From Erythrobacter sp. (GTDB lineage: Bacteria; Pseudomonadota; Alphaproteobacteria; Sphingomonadales; Sphingomonadaceae): 64,000 bases of DNA. The stretch covers positions 1 through 64,000 of the forward strand of contig CP073261.1 of NCBI GenBank assembly GCA_019739335.1, read 5' to 3'. A program made the position numbers and the translations under genes. The notes under the pieces were generated by a model. The model ran no database searches. It was not told where the DNA came from and worked only from the letters and a program-made list of their open reading frames with translations. This document shows, in pieces, positions 8,556 to 18,113 of this stretch. Every line of letters begins with the position of its first letter. Position 1 is the stretch's first letter.

Positions 8556-9878
8556 GTGCCTCCCCAATTGATATCGCTTGCCGGGATCGCGGTGATCCTG
8601 CTGCTCGCCTTCCTCCTCTCGAACGGCAAGCGCCACATCAAGTTGCGTATTGTGGCAGCGGCATTTGCCTTGCAGGCAGGCATCGCCGTGCTGGTGCTGC
8701 GGACCGATGGCGGCGCGAGCGTGATCCGCACGATGGCGGACGGAGTGGCGGCGCTATTGTCCTACGCCAACGAAGGCACGCAATTCCTGTTCGGCGCGAG
8801 CGCGGACAACCCGCTTGCCAACACCTTCGCGCTCGGCGCCTTGCCGGTGATCGTGTTCTTCGCTTCGCTGGTGTCGATTCTCTATCATCTGGGTGTGATG
8901 CAGAAGCTGGTGCGCTGGCTCGGCGGTGCGATCGGCTGGATCACCGGTATCTCCAAAGTCGAATCGCTCGGCGCGGCGGCGAACATCTTCGTCGGCCAGT
9001 CGGAAAGTCCGCTGGTGGTGCGCCCCTATCTGGCCGCTCTTTCGCCCTCGCGGCTGTTCACGCTGATGACGGTGGGCATGGCAGGCGTGGCCGGAACCAT
9101 CCTGGCCGCCTATGCGGGGCTGCTGGGGCCGGACTACCTGCCGATCCTGCTCGCCGCCACGTTCATGTCCGCGCCGGGCGGCATCCTGATGGCCAAGATC
9201 ATCATGCCCGATACCGAAGAACCCGCAGCCGAAGCGGAAGGCAAGATCGTGCTGCCCAAGGGCAGGATCAGCGCCGAGGGGCCAGCCGCGATCACCGAAG
9301 GCGGCGAAGTCCCGCACGAGGTGGAAGTGGCCGCGCATTTCGATGAAAGCGGACGCGCGGCGAACATTATCGAGGCAGCGGCGCAGGGTGCGCAGACCGG
9401 GCTCAAGCTGGCGGTGGCCGTGGGCGCAATGGTGTTGACCTTCGTTGCCCTGATCGCGCTTGCCAACGGCCTGCTGGGAGGGGTTGGCAGCTGGTTCGGA
9501 ATGCCGGAGCTGTCGTTCCAGCAGATCCTCGGCTGGGTCTTCGCCCCGATCATGTTCCTGATCGGCGTGCCCTGGGCCGAAGCGGGCGTGGCGGGTGGCC
9601 TGTTCGGCACCAAGATCGTCCTCAACGAATTCGTCGCCTTCATCGACCTGGGCGCGCTGGAGGATGGCGCGCTGAGCCCACGAGCGCAGGCCATCGTCAC
9701 CTTCGCGCTGTGCGGCTTCGCCAATTTCAGTTCGATCGCGATCCAGATGGCCGTGACCGGTGGCCTCGCCCCGAACCAGCGCCCGGTGATCGCCAAGCTC
9801 GGACTGAAGGCGCTGGCGGCGGGTTCGCTGGCCAACCTGATGAGCGCGGCTCTGGCGGGTCTGCTCCTGCCGCTGTAA
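8556..9878 (+). CDS. nupC: Concentrative nucleoside transporter (NupC/CNT family)
   Basis: Inner-membrane ion-coupled nucleoside importer, 440 aa. The GTG start at 8556 follows an ACAGGAG ribosome-binding site by five bases. CNT hallmarks: GALPVIVFFASLVSILYHLGVMQ, the pore block NIFVGQSESPLVVRPYL, and the C-terminal LCGFANFSSIAIQM with GTKIVLNEFVAF. A soluble insertion around residues 210-255 is Glu/Ala-rich. It is divergent from the cdd pair (124-base gap), giving a transport plus deamination arrangement for nucleosides. Confidence 0.95.
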   Translation: MPPQLISLAGIAVILLLAFLLSNGKRHIKLRIVAAAFALQAGIAVLVLRTDGGASVIRTMADGVAALLSYANEGTQFLFGASADNPLANTFALGALPVIVFFASLVSILYHLGVMQKLVRWLGGAIGWITGISKVESLGAAANIFVGQSESPLVVRPYLAALSPSRLFTLMTVGMAGVAGTILAAYAGLLGPDYLPILLAATFMSAPGGILMAKIIMPDTEEPAAEAEGKIVLPKGRISAEGPAAITEGGEVPHEVEVAAHFDESGRAANIIEAAAQGAQTGLKLAVAVGAMVLTFVALIALANGLLGGVGSWFGMPELSFQQILGWVFAPIMFLIGVPWAEAGVAGGLFGTKIVLNEFVAFIDLGALEDGALSPRAQAIVTFALCGFANFSSIAIQMAVTGGLAPNQRPVIAKLGLKALAAGSLANLMSAALAGLLLPL

Positions 9879-9889
9879 AGAACTCTCCC

Positions 9890-10813
9890 ATGTCCAATAT
9901 CGCCTCGATCTCGCTCGCCCGTCCGCTCGCCGAAATTTCCGACGAACTGGGTCGCAGTTTTGCCGAATTCGGCTTTGCCGTGGTCCGCGATCACGGCATC
10001 CCGCAGGACCTGATCGACCGGGCGGAAGCCATGGCCAAAGCCTTCTTCGCGCTGCCGGAGGATGCCAAGCAGGCCTATCACATCCCCGGCGGCGGCGGCG
10101 CGCGCGGCTACACCCCGTTCGGCAAGGAAATTGCCAAGGACGCCAAGGTCCACGATCTCAAGGAATTCTGGCACGTCGGCCGCAGCCTGCCGGAAGGGCA
10201 TCCGCTGGCGGGCTTCATGGCCCCCAATGTCTGGCCCACCGAAGTGCCCGGATTCAGGGAGACGTTCGAGCAGCTCTACGCCGAGTTCGACAAGGCGGGT
10301 GACACAATCCTGCGCGCCATCGCCCTCCACCTCGGGCTGGAGGAGCACTACTTCACCCCCACTGTCGCAGACGGCAATTCGGTGATGCGCCTGCTGCATT
10401 ATCCGCCGCTCGGCGATCATGTCCCCGAAGGCGCGATCCGCGCGGCGGCGCATGGCGATATCAACACCATCACCCTGCTTCTCGGTGCAGAAGAAGCTGG
10501 CCTGGAACTGCTCAACAAGCAGGGCGAATGGGTGCCCGTCTCCCCGCCGCCGGGCGCGCTGGCTGTGAACGTCGGCGATATGCTCGACCGGCTGACCTGT
10601 GGGCGGCTGCGGTCGACCACTCACCGCGTGGTCAATCCGGGGGGCGAAGCGGCGCGGCGTGCGCGCTATTCGATGCCGTTCTTCCTGCACTTCCGGCCCG
10701 ATTTCCTGATCGAGCCGCTAGCGAGCTGCGTGGCGGAAGGCGAGCAGCCTGCCCCGCCGATCACTGCGCATGAATTTCTTCAGCAGCGGCTGCGCGAAAT
10801 CGGGTTGGCCTGA
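9890..10813 (+). CDS. 2-oxoglutarate/Fe(II)-dependent oxygenase (isopenicillin N synthase-like)
   Basis: 307-aa soluble oxygenase of the IPNS/2OG-Fe(II) group. The N-terminal DIOX_N-like half contains FGFAVVRDHGIP. The iron ligands are AAHGDINTITLLLG (HxD) and the distal His in RSTTHRVVNP, with the RxS co-substrate motif at RYSMPFFLHF. It starts 12 bases after nupC and is probably co-transcribed. The substrate cannot be told from sequence; related proteins hydroxylate amino acids, pyrimidines or small metabolites. Confidence 0.9.
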   Translation: MSNIASISLARPLAEISDELGRSFAEFGFAVVRDHGIPQDLIDRAEAMAKAFFALPEDAKQAYHIPGGGGARGYTPFGKEIAKDAKVHDLKEFWHVGRSLPEGHPLAGFMAPNVWPTEVPGFRETFEQLYAEFDKAGDTILRAIALHLGLEEHYFTPTVADGNSVMRLLHYPPLGDHVPEGAIRAAAHGDINTITLLLGAEEAGLELLNKQGEWVPVSPPPGALAVNVGDMLDRLTCGRLRSTTHRVVNPGGEAARRARYSMPFFLHFRPDFLIEPLASCVAEGEQPAPPITAHEFLQQRLREIGLA

Positions 10814-11056
10814 ATTCAATCGGAGCGTTCCGGTTCCGCCGGACGCATCATGGGGTCGTTAATCTGCCATTTATGTTGCAGCGCAGCAACAGTCGCAGTT
10901 GAAACCGCTTTCCACCCACAGGAAATGACCGAATTGTGACCGCAATGTGTTGCACTGTCATTTGCCTGAAAGAAAACTGTCGCCAATGGCAGCTATCCGG
11001 CTGGCGAGCGCCGACTCAGGCATTCACGGTCTCCAAATTCAGGGAATTCTCCAGAC

Positions 11057-14000
11057 ATGAAACTCAGGTATCTTCTCGCCGCCAGCGTTGCGAGCATCGC
11101 CGCCAGTGCAGTCATTGCTCCGCAAACCGCCGTGGCGCAGCAGATCACTTCGGGCGTACAGGGCACCGTCACCGATGCCGATGGCAACGTCCTGCCCGGC
11201 GCGACCGTGACCGTCACCGACACCCGCACCGCCAACGTGCGCACGCAGGACACCGGAGCGGACGGCACCTTCCGCTTCGGCTCGCTGGTTTCGGGCGGAC
11301 CCTACACTGTCACTGTCACGGCGAATGGCTTCGAAGGCCAGTCGATCGAAGACCAGTACATCAACATTTCGGGCAACACCGATTACACCTTCGCGCTGAC
11401 CGCGGCTGCCAGCGAGAACGTGATCATTGTTTCGGGCGCGCGCGTTAACGTGCAGCAGCTCGCAGTCGGCCCCGGCATCGCCTTCGACCAGCAGACGCTG
11501 GAGAACTTCCCCTCGATCAGCCGCGACGTGCGCGACATCATCCGCATCGACCCGCGCGTCAGCCTCGATCGTGACAACGAAGTCGATCGCATCTCCTGCC
11601 TCGGCGGCAACGATCGCGGCAACACCTTCACCGTGGACGGCACCGTACAGGCCGACGTATTCGGCCTCAACGGCACCCCATTCGCCGCGCGCAACGCTCT
11701 GCCGCTGCCGTTCGATACGATCCGCGAAACCTCGGTCGAATTCGCTCCGTTCGACGTTGAATACTCGGACTTCTCCGGCTGTCTCGTGAACGTCGTGACC
11801 AAGTCGGGCACCAACGAATTCCACGGCAGTGCCTTCTTCAACTATCGCGATTCCGGGATGCGTGGCGACTCGATCGATGGCGATGACTTCGCCGTCGATC
11901 CCTTCCAGGAAAAGCGCTGGGGTGCCACGCTGGGCGGCCCGATCATCCCTGATCGCCTGTTCTTCTTCGCCGGTTATGAGGAGACCGATCTGGGCGACGC
12001 CAACGATTTCGGCCCGCAAGGTGGGAATTTCCCCAACGAAGCCAATTTCGTCACCCAGGCCCAGTTCGATCGCTTCGCCCAGATCGCACAGGACGTCTAT
12101 GGTCAGGATGTCGGCGGCTACCCGCGTTCGCTGGGCGAAAGCTCGGTCCGCTATTTCGGCCGTCTCGATGCCTACATCACCGATGGCCAGCGGCTTGAAG
12201 CCACGTACCAGCGGCTCGAGGAAACCAATGTCGAATCCGATTTCGGCGGCAACAATCTGACCGGCCTGAACTCGTTCGAAGACGAAGGCACGGTGTCCGA
12301 TTACTATTCGGTCCGCCTCTATTCTGACTGGACCGATACGATCTCGACCGAGATTCGCCTCAGCCGCGCTGATGTGTCGGACGTGCAGGGGCCGGTCGGC
12401 GGCGGTGAAGCGCAGTCGGACAATCCGCTCGTGCGCCTGAACGTGGGCACCCAGGTGCAGGCGCTCGATGAAAATGGAAATCTCGCGTTCGATGACGAAG
12501 GCGATCCGATCTTCAATTACGGGGTTCTGTCTACCGGACCGGGCATCTTCCGTTCTGCCAACGCACTCGAAACGAATATCGATCAGGCGCGGTTTCAGGT
12601 GAACGTCGATGCCGGGGCGCACCAGCTCAAGTTCGGCGCCGAGGTCAATGATCTCGAAGTGTACAATCTGTTCGCGGTCAATGCGACGGGTTCGCTCTAT
12701 TTCGCCAATCTGGATGACTTCGAACAGGGTCTTCTGATCGATGGTTCCGAAACCTTCCCGAACGCAGAAGAAATTTTTGACGGCGAGGGCTACGGTGCGG
12801 ATATCAACGCCACCCCGACCGGAGACATCAACGAAGCTGCGGCCACTTTCAACCGCCGTATCTACTCGTTGTATTTCCAGGATGAAATCCAGGCGACCCC
12901 GCAACTGAACCTCAACCTTGGCGTGCGCGTGCAGTGGTATGATGGCGATGCTCCGCGCGAAAACCCGGAATTCATCGATCGCTACCGCTTCTCCAATGCG
13001 TTCTCTTTCAGCGATCTTGATCCTCTGTGGCTGCCGCGCGTTTCGGCGACCTATGAACTCGAGAATGACGGCTTCTTCGCCAATACAAGCGTTACCGGCG
13101 GGATCGGTCGCTTCGCTGGCGGCGACCCGGTCGTCTATTTCTCTAACGCCTTTTCAAACAACGGCTTCTCCACCGGCCTTGGCGGACTCAGCTTCGGCTG
13201 CAACACGCCGAACGATGGAAACCCGGTGGACGTGGTGCAGAACGGCAGCTTTACCGGCTTCCCGCAATGCGTGATCGACGTTGGTTCGGATCAGGCCGCA
13301 CGCGGCCTCGCCGATACCCAGTCGACCGATCCGGAATTCGCACTGCCGAGCGTGTGGCGTGCCAACCTTGGCCTTGCCACCGATCTGGGCACCCAGGGCG
13401 GTTTCTTCAGCGACTGGCGCCTGAACCTCGACTACATCTACAGCCGCTATGTCGACACGCTGAACTTCGTCGATCTGGCACAGGCTCCGCGTGTCAACCG
13501 CGGGATCAACGGCTACACGGTGGACGGTCGCCCGATCTACGCCGCGATCGATCCGACCGATCCTGACGCTGCGGGTTGCGAAGCGACGCTCGACTATTCC
13601 GGCGGCACCCCGCCGGTGTGGCGCAACGTATCCGCTGCCTGCTTCAACGGCATCGGGCGTGACGATGAAATCCAGCTGACCAACGGGCCGAGCTACGAAA
13701 GCCACACGGCTTCGGCGATCCTGTCCAAGACGTTCGACGGCGGGATCTTCACACAGGGTGGCACTACCCGCATGACCTTCGGCTATGCCTGGACCGATGC
13801 CAGCAACAACCGCAACAACGGTTCGTCCACCGCTACCTCGTCCTATGACGTGACGGCGGCGTTCGACCGGCAGAACCCGGCGGTCTCGACCTCCAACTTC
13901 GAGACCCGCCACAATATCACGGCGGCCATTTCGTTGCGCGAGGAGTTCATCGAAGATTTCGCTACCAGCCTCGGGATCTTCTTCTCGGCCCGTTCGGGAC

Positions 14001-14521
14001 GGCCCTACAGCCTGACCTTCAACAACGGCGGCGTGTTCAACGACAGCTCGTCCGGCAACGACAACGCGCTGATCTATGTGCCCACCGGCGTGGACGATCC
14101 GAACCTGGCGCCGAATTCCGATCCGGCAGCGGTGCAGGCACTGATTGCCTATGTCGATGCCAGCGGCTGCGGCTACACGCCGGGAACCTCGATCGAACGC
14201 AACACCTGCCGCAACGACTGGTATTACGATCTCGATCTGCGCTTCAGCCAGGAACTCCCCTTCCTCGGTTCGGTGACCGGACTCGTGGATGACCGGGTGG
14301 AACTGTTCTTCGATTTCGACAACTTCCTGAACTTCGTTGATGATGGCGCGAATGTGTTCCGCCGCCGGGGCGGGTTCCAGCAGACAGTGGAACTGGTGGA
14401 CACCAGCATCGACTCGGAAGGCCGTTACCGGATCACCAACTTCAACCCGAACGACCAGAACCAGATCGGCCTCTCGGCTTCCATCTGGAAGATCCAGATC
14501 GGCGCACGTTACGAATTCTGA
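11057..14521 (+). CDS. Oar-like TonB-dependent receptor with N-terminal carboxypeptidase-regulatory-like domain
   Basis: Outer-membrane TonB-dependent transporter, 1154 aa. Cleavable signal peptide (residues 1-28, ending AVAQQ), then a Cna/CarboxypepD-like beta sandwich (about 30-115, with GTVTDADGNVLPGATVTVTD), a plug domain (about 120-250), and a large barrel ending in a C-terminal Phe (GARYEF), the usual outer-membrane insertion signal. This architecture resembles Oar-type receptors. It is followed by a hairpin terminator and then a lipoprotein 5'-nucleotidase, so the ligand could be a nucleotide or other phosphorylated compound, which is inference. AGGGAA precedes the ATG. Confidence 0.92.
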   Translation: MKLRYLLAASVASIAASAVIAPQTAVAQQITSGVQGTVTDADGNVLPGATVTVTDTRTANVRTQDTGADGTFRFGSLVSGGPYTVTVTANGFEGQSIEDQYINISGNTDYTFALTAAASENVIIVSGARVNVQQLAVGPGIAFDQQTLENFPSISRDVRDIIRIDPRVSLDRDNEVDRISCLGGNDRGNTFTVDGTVQADVFGLNGTPFAARNALPLPFDTIRETSVEFAPFDVEYSDFSGCLVNVVTKSGTNEFHGSAFFNYRDSGMRGDSIDGDDFAVDPFQEKRWGATLGGPIIPDRLFFFAGYEETDLGDANDFGPQGGNFPNEANFVTQAQFDRFAQIAQDVYGQDVGGYPRSLGESSVRYFGRLDAYITDGQRLEATYQRLEETNVESDFGGNNLTGLNSFEDEGTVSDYYSVRLYSDWTDTISTEIRLSRADVSDVQGPVGGGEAQSDNPLVRLNVGTQVQALDENGNLAFDDEGDPIFNYGVLSTGPGIFRSANALETNIDQARFQVNVDAGAHQLKFGAEVNDLEVYNLFAVNATGSLYFANLDDFEQGLLIDGSETFPNAEEIFDGEGYGADINATPTGDINEAAATFNRRIYSLYFQDEIQATPQLNLNLGVRVQWYDGDAPRENPEFIDRYRFSNAFSFSDLDPLWLPRVSATYELENDGFFANTSVTGGIGRFAGGDPVVYFSNAFSNNGFSTGLGGLSFGCNTPNDGNPVDVVQNGSFTGFPQCVIDVGSDQAARGLADTQSTDPEFALPSVWRANLGLATDLGTQGGFFSDWRLNLDYIYSRYVDTLNFVDLAQAPRVNRGINGYTVDGRPIYAAIDPTDPDAAGCEATLDYSGGTPPVWRNVSAACFNGIGRDDEIQLTNGPSYESHTASAILSKTFDGGIFTQGGTTRMTFGYAWTDASNNRNNGSSTATSSYDVTAAFDRQNPAVSTSNFETRHNITAAISLREEFIEDFATSLGIFFSARSGRPYSLTFNNGGVFNDSSSGNDNALIYVPTGVDDPNLAPNSDPAAVQALIAYVDASGCGYTPGTSIERNTCRNDWYYDLDLRFSQELPFLGSVTGLVDDRVELFFDFDNFLNFVDDGANVFRRRGGFQQTVELVDTSIDSEGRYRITNFNPNDQNQIGLSASIWKIQIGARYEF

Positions 14522-14546
14522 TCCTCAGGGTTGATTCAATATACAG

Positions 14547-14585
14547 GGCGGCGGCGTTCGGAAGAGCGCCGCCGCCTTTCTTTTG
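14547..14585 (+). terminator. Intrinsic terminator after the TonB receptor
   Basis: A ten-pair GC stem, GGCGGCGGCG with CGCCGCCGCC, around a ten-base loop is followed by a TTTCTTTT run. It separates the receptor from the 5'-nucleotidase gene, which begins 28 bases later. Confidence 0.85.
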
Positions 14586-14612
14586 TCACCAGATTGCGCA
14601 AAAGGTTGCACC

Positions 14613-16298
14613 ATGAACACCAAGCTCGCCGCCGCCCTGCTCTCCACCATCGCGCTGGCCGCCTGCACCAGCGTGCCGGACCAGTCTTCTGCGCCGGTCA
14701 CCGTGCAAATTCTGGCAATCAACGATTTCCACGGCAACCTGGAGACCCCGCAAAGCGAGACCTGGTTCATGCAGGACGGCGTGGAACGCCGCGTCAGGCT
14801 GGGCGGCGCGGCGCAACTGGCGGCAACGCTTGCAGCTCTTCGGAGCGGGAATTCGGTCACGGTGGCAGCCGGCGATCTGATCGGGGCCAGTCCCCTGATC
14901 TCTTCGCTGTTTCTGGACGAGCCGACGATCAAGGCCCTGTCCACAATGGGGCTCGACATCGCATCGGTCGGCAATCACGAGTTCGATCGCGGCACGGACG
15001 AGTTGCGGCGGATGCAGGATGGCGGTTGCGATGTGTTCACCTTGCGCGCCCCTTGCGCGGTTGAACCTTTCGTGGGAGCCGAATTCGCCTATCTGGCGGC
15101 CAATGTGGTCGATTCAGCGGGCGAAACTTTCCTCCCGGCGACCGAAATCCGCGAGATCGGCGGGGCGCGGATCGGCTTTATCGGGATGACGCTGGAAGGC
15201 ACAGCCAACCTCGTTTCGGCACAGGCGACCGAGGGACTGCGTTTCCTTGATGAGGCAGAAACCGCCAACCGCCATGCCGCCGAACTGCGCGCGCAAGGGG
15301 TGGATACAGTGGTAGTGCTGGTCCACGAAGGCGCAGATGTCGATCCGTATTACAACCTCACCGGCTGCCCGGGCCTGTCCGGGCCGATCGTGGCGATTGC
15401 TGAGGCGCTGAATCCGGAGATTTCTCTGGTTGTTTCGGGACATACGCACCAGGCCTACGTTTGTACCGTGCCCACCACGGCAGGGAGCGAAGTGCTACTG
15501 ACATCGGGTGGACGCTTCGGCGGGTTCGTCACCGATATCGCGCTGACCATCGATCCCGCGACGGACACTGTAGTGTCTGTCACCGGACGCAATGTACCGG
15601 TCGATGGCAATGCTGGTAGCGATCCGGCACTGGCGGCGCTGGTCGCGACCTATGCCGAAGCTTCCGGACCGGTGGCGAGCCGTGCGGTCGGCCCGATTGC
15701 TCCCGCTAATGGCGAACAGGGCGAGGATTGCGGGGACCGCCCCGCTCAGGGGTTCGTCGCCGACGCCTATCTCCATGCAGCAAATTCGGCACCAGGCGTC
15801 GGGGCCGATCTTGCGCTGGTCAATTCGGGCGGGGTGCGGACCAATCTCGACGGGGCGAATGACGGCGTGCTAACCTTCGGCGAATTGTCCGCGATGGCCC
15901 CCTTCGGCAACGGCACGATCGTGCTGGAAATGACCGGCGCGGAATTCCGCAACGTGCTGGAACAGCAGTTCTGCGAGGAGAACGGCACTACAACAATATG
16001 TGATTCCGTGCTGATCCCCTCCGCCGGATCGCACTATACTGCCGACCCGTCGAAGCCCGCCTTGCAGCGCATCACTTCGGTAACAATCAACGGCCAGCCG
16101 CTAGATCCCGACCACATCTATCGCGTTGTTACCAATAGCTTCCTGGTCGGCGGCGGGGATGGCTTTGCGCAGTTCGCCGCTGTGCCGCAGGTGGCCAATG
16201 TCGGGTTCGATATCGACGCGCTTGAGGCCTACGTGGCCACGGGCACTGTCAGCGTCCCGGTCTGCGGTCGGGTGCGGAACCTCGCGGCTGCGGATTAG
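14613..16298 (+). CDS. Lipoprotein 5'-nucleotidase / UDP-sugar hydrolase (UshA-like)
   Basis: Periplasmic or surface-anchored metallophosphoesterase, 561 aa. The signal peptide has lipobox LAAC (about Cys19), so it is lipid-anchored. The N-terminal metal-binding domain has NDFHGNLE, AGDLIGASP, GNHEFDRG and SGHTHQAY. The C-terminal 5'-nucleotidase domain has LVNSGGVRTNLDGAN and an aromatic substrate-binding region. Predicted to strip phosphate from extracellular nucleotides. It follows the TonB receptor and precedes (convergently) AMP nucleosidase. Confidence 0.93.
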   Translation: MNTKLAAALLSTIALAACTSVPDQSSAPVTVQILAINDFHGNLETPQSETWFMQDGVERRVRLGGAAQLAATLAALRSGNSVTVAAGDLIGASPLISSLFLDEPTIKALSTMGLDIASVGNHEFDRGTDELRRMQDGGCDVFTLRAPCAVEPFVGAEFAYLAANVVDSAGETFLPATEIREIGGARIGFIGMTLEGTANLVSAQATEGLRFLDEAETANRHAAELRAQGVDTVVVLVHEGADVDPYYNLTGCPGLSGPIVAIAEALNPEISLVVSGHTHQAYVCTVPTTAGSEVLLTSGGRFGGFVTDIALTIDPATDTVVSVTGRNVPVDGNAGSDPALAALVATYAEASGPVASRAVGPIAPANGEQGEDCGDRPAQGFVADAYLHAANSAPGVGADLALVNSGGVRTNLDGANDGVLTFGELSAMAPFGNGTIVLEMTGAEFRNVLEQQFCEENGTTTICDSVLIPSAGSHYTADPSKPALQRITSVTINGQPLDPDHIYRVVTNSFLVGGGDGFAQFAAVPQVANVGFDIDALEAYVATGTVSVPVCGRVRNLAAAD

Positions 16299-16533
16299 GG
16301 AACCTGCACCCTCCTCCGGCTGACGTATGCGCGACGCACGAAGTGGTCGCGCACCGTCAGTAATTGTCCCTTTCCTACACCCACTCTCCCGCTTTACAGT
16401 CGCGGCGCCCCTCTGTGACCGGAGGGACAAGGCTCTTTCTCCCCGTCGCTCCTCCTGCCAGATGCACCAGGCCGAAAAACACGGCTTTTGGTGTCTACTT
16501 TGTGTAAACTTTCGCGTTTCGGTTCAACCGAAC

Positions 16534-17988
16534 TCAGCGCAGCGGCGGCTCATCGAAGCTGCGCAGCTTGCGGCTGTGGAAGCTGTCGCCTTCCTTGCTC
16601 AGCAGCGCCAGCGTTTCGATGCCGATCCGCAGATGCTGGCTGATCGAGCGTTCGTAGAAGGCATTGGCCTGCCCCGGCAGCTTGATTTCGCCGTGCAGCG
16701 GCTTGTCTGAAACGCACAGCAGAGTGCCGTAGGGAACGCGGAAACGGTAGCCTTGCGCCGCCACCGTGGCCGATTCCATGTCGATGGCCACAGCCCGGCT
16801 CTGGTTGAAGCGCAACGCCGAGCGGGTGTAGTGCAGTTCCCAGTTGCGATCGTCGGTAGTCACCACCGTGCCGGTGCGCAGGCGGCGCTTCAACTGGTCC
16901 TCGCTATCGCCGGTAATCGTCAGCGCCGCCTTGAACATCGCGGTCTGAACTTCGGCAATCGGCGGGATCGGGATTTCGGTCGGGATCTCGTTGTCGAGCA
17001 CGTTGTCGTCGCGCAGGTAGGCATGGGCGAGCACATAGTCGCCGATGGTCTGGCTGGGGCGGAGGCCCCCGCAATGGCCGATCATCAGCCACACTTCGGG
17101 GCGCAGCACGGCGATGTGATCGCAGATCGTCTTGGCATTGGAGGGGCCTACGCCGATGTTCACCAGCGTGATCCCGGAATTGTCGGGGCCAACCAGGTGA
17201 TAGGCGGGCATCTGGTGCTTGCGCCAGGTGCCGTCCGTCACTTGCGCCCGCGCCCCATCCAGATCGTCCCGCTCGATCACCGCGCCGGGTGCCGAAAAAC
17301 TGGTATACCCGCTATCGGGATCAGCCAGCTGCGCCAGTGAAAAATCAATAAATTCCTCTACATAGCGGATGTAGTTGGTGAACAGTACATAGCGCTGGAA
17401 ATGCCCCGCCGGAGTGCCGGTGTAATGCCGCAACCGGGCGAGGCTGAAATCGGTGCGCAGAGCATCGAACAAGGAAAGCGGGCGGGTGCCCGAACCATCG
17501 CCGCGCCAGGTCCCGTCCACCACCTCATCGCCAATCTTGACCAGGTCCGAAGCGGGAAAATGGCGGGTCAATTCTGCGCTGCGCAGTCCCTTGAGTTCGA
17601 GTTCCCCGGCATCGAGCACGTACTGATAGGGGATCTCGTCGCGCGAGCGGCCGACTTCCAGCTCCACCGGGTAATCACGCACGAGGTGCTGCAATTGCTC
17701 CTTCAGGTATGGACGGAACAGCGCCGGATCGGCAATCGAACTGCGATAGATGCCCGCCTGGTTGAGCCGCGCGTAAGCGCGGCCGGGATGTTCTTCTCGC
17801 TCGTCGTCCGTATAGCGCAGGGTCAATTCGGGGTAGGCGAAAGCACCGCGCTCCCGCTCGCCCGCTCCGGGAGCGACGCGCGTCTCGGCATAATTGCGCA
17901 AAGCGGCGACAAGGTTGGCGCGCGAAGCATCGGAAATTGCTTCGAGCTGGTCGAGGATCGTGTCGATTTCGCCGATCGTGGTTGTCAC
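16534..17988 (-). CDS. amn: AMP nucleosidase
   Basis: Splits AMP into adenine and ribose 5-phosphate, feeding purine salvage. 484 aa from GTG at 17988, the same length as the E. coli enzyme; GGAG lies seven bases upstream, whereas an ATG farther upstream lacks such a site. The N-terminal AMP-nucleosidase domain (residues 1-190) is followed by a phosphorylase-like nucleosidase fold with NIGVGPSNAKTICDHIA, GHCGGLR and the AIDMESATVAAQGYR block. It converges on the 5'-nucleotidase gene. Confidence 0.95.
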   Translation of the reverse strand: MTTTIGEIDTILDQLEAISDASRANLVAALRNYAETRVAPGAGERERGAFAYPELTLRYTDDEREEHPGRAYARLNQAGIYRSSIADPALFRPYLKEQLQHLVRDYPVELEVGRSRDEIPYQYVLDAGELELKGLRSAELTRHFPASDLVKIGDEVVDGTWRGDGSGTRPLSLFDALRTDFSLARLRHYTGTPAGHFQRYVLFTNYIRYVEEFIDFSLAQLADPDSGYTSFSAPGAVIERDDLDGARAQVTDGTWRKHQMPAYHLVGPDNSGITLVNIGVGPSNAKTICDHIAVLRPEVWLMIGHCGGLRPSQTIGDYVLAHAYLRDDNVLDNEIPTEIPIPPIAEVQTAMFKAALTITGDSEDQLKRRLRTGTVVTTDDRNWELHYTRSALRFNQSRAVAIDMESATVAAQGYRFRVPYGTLLCVSDKPLHGEIKLPGQANAFYERSISQHLRIGIETLALLSKEGDSFHSRKLRSFDEPPLR

Positions 17989-18079
17989 AAATGCTCCGTT
18001 GCAAACTGGTTCGTGGGCAGCGGTAGCGCAAAGCTTTCGTCCTGTCAGGACTGCATCGCGCGCCCGGAGACTCACGATC

Positions 18080-18096
18080 CTAAACCTTTCTTAACC
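18080..18096 (+). promoter_or_regulatory. CtrA-like box (CTAA-N7-TTAACC)
   Basis: CTAA, seven bases, TTAACC lies 17 bases before the start of the GT39-like gene. The CtrA consensus in alphaproteobacteria is TTAA-N7-TTAA(C); this site has one mismatch in the left half. Assignment is by pattern only. Confidence 0.35.
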
Positions 18097-18113
18097 ACGA
18101 TTGCGGCAAGGCG

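Noticed and set aside
10814..11056. Riboswitch in the leader of the TonB receptor gene
   Set aside because: Only a small GTTGC/GCAAC stem is visible; no cobalamin or other known riboswitch core.
11039..12904. 621-codon open frame on the - strand
   Set aside because: Antisense shadow of the TonB receptor; no ribosome site, no recognisable domain, and the + strand gene has full receptor architecture.
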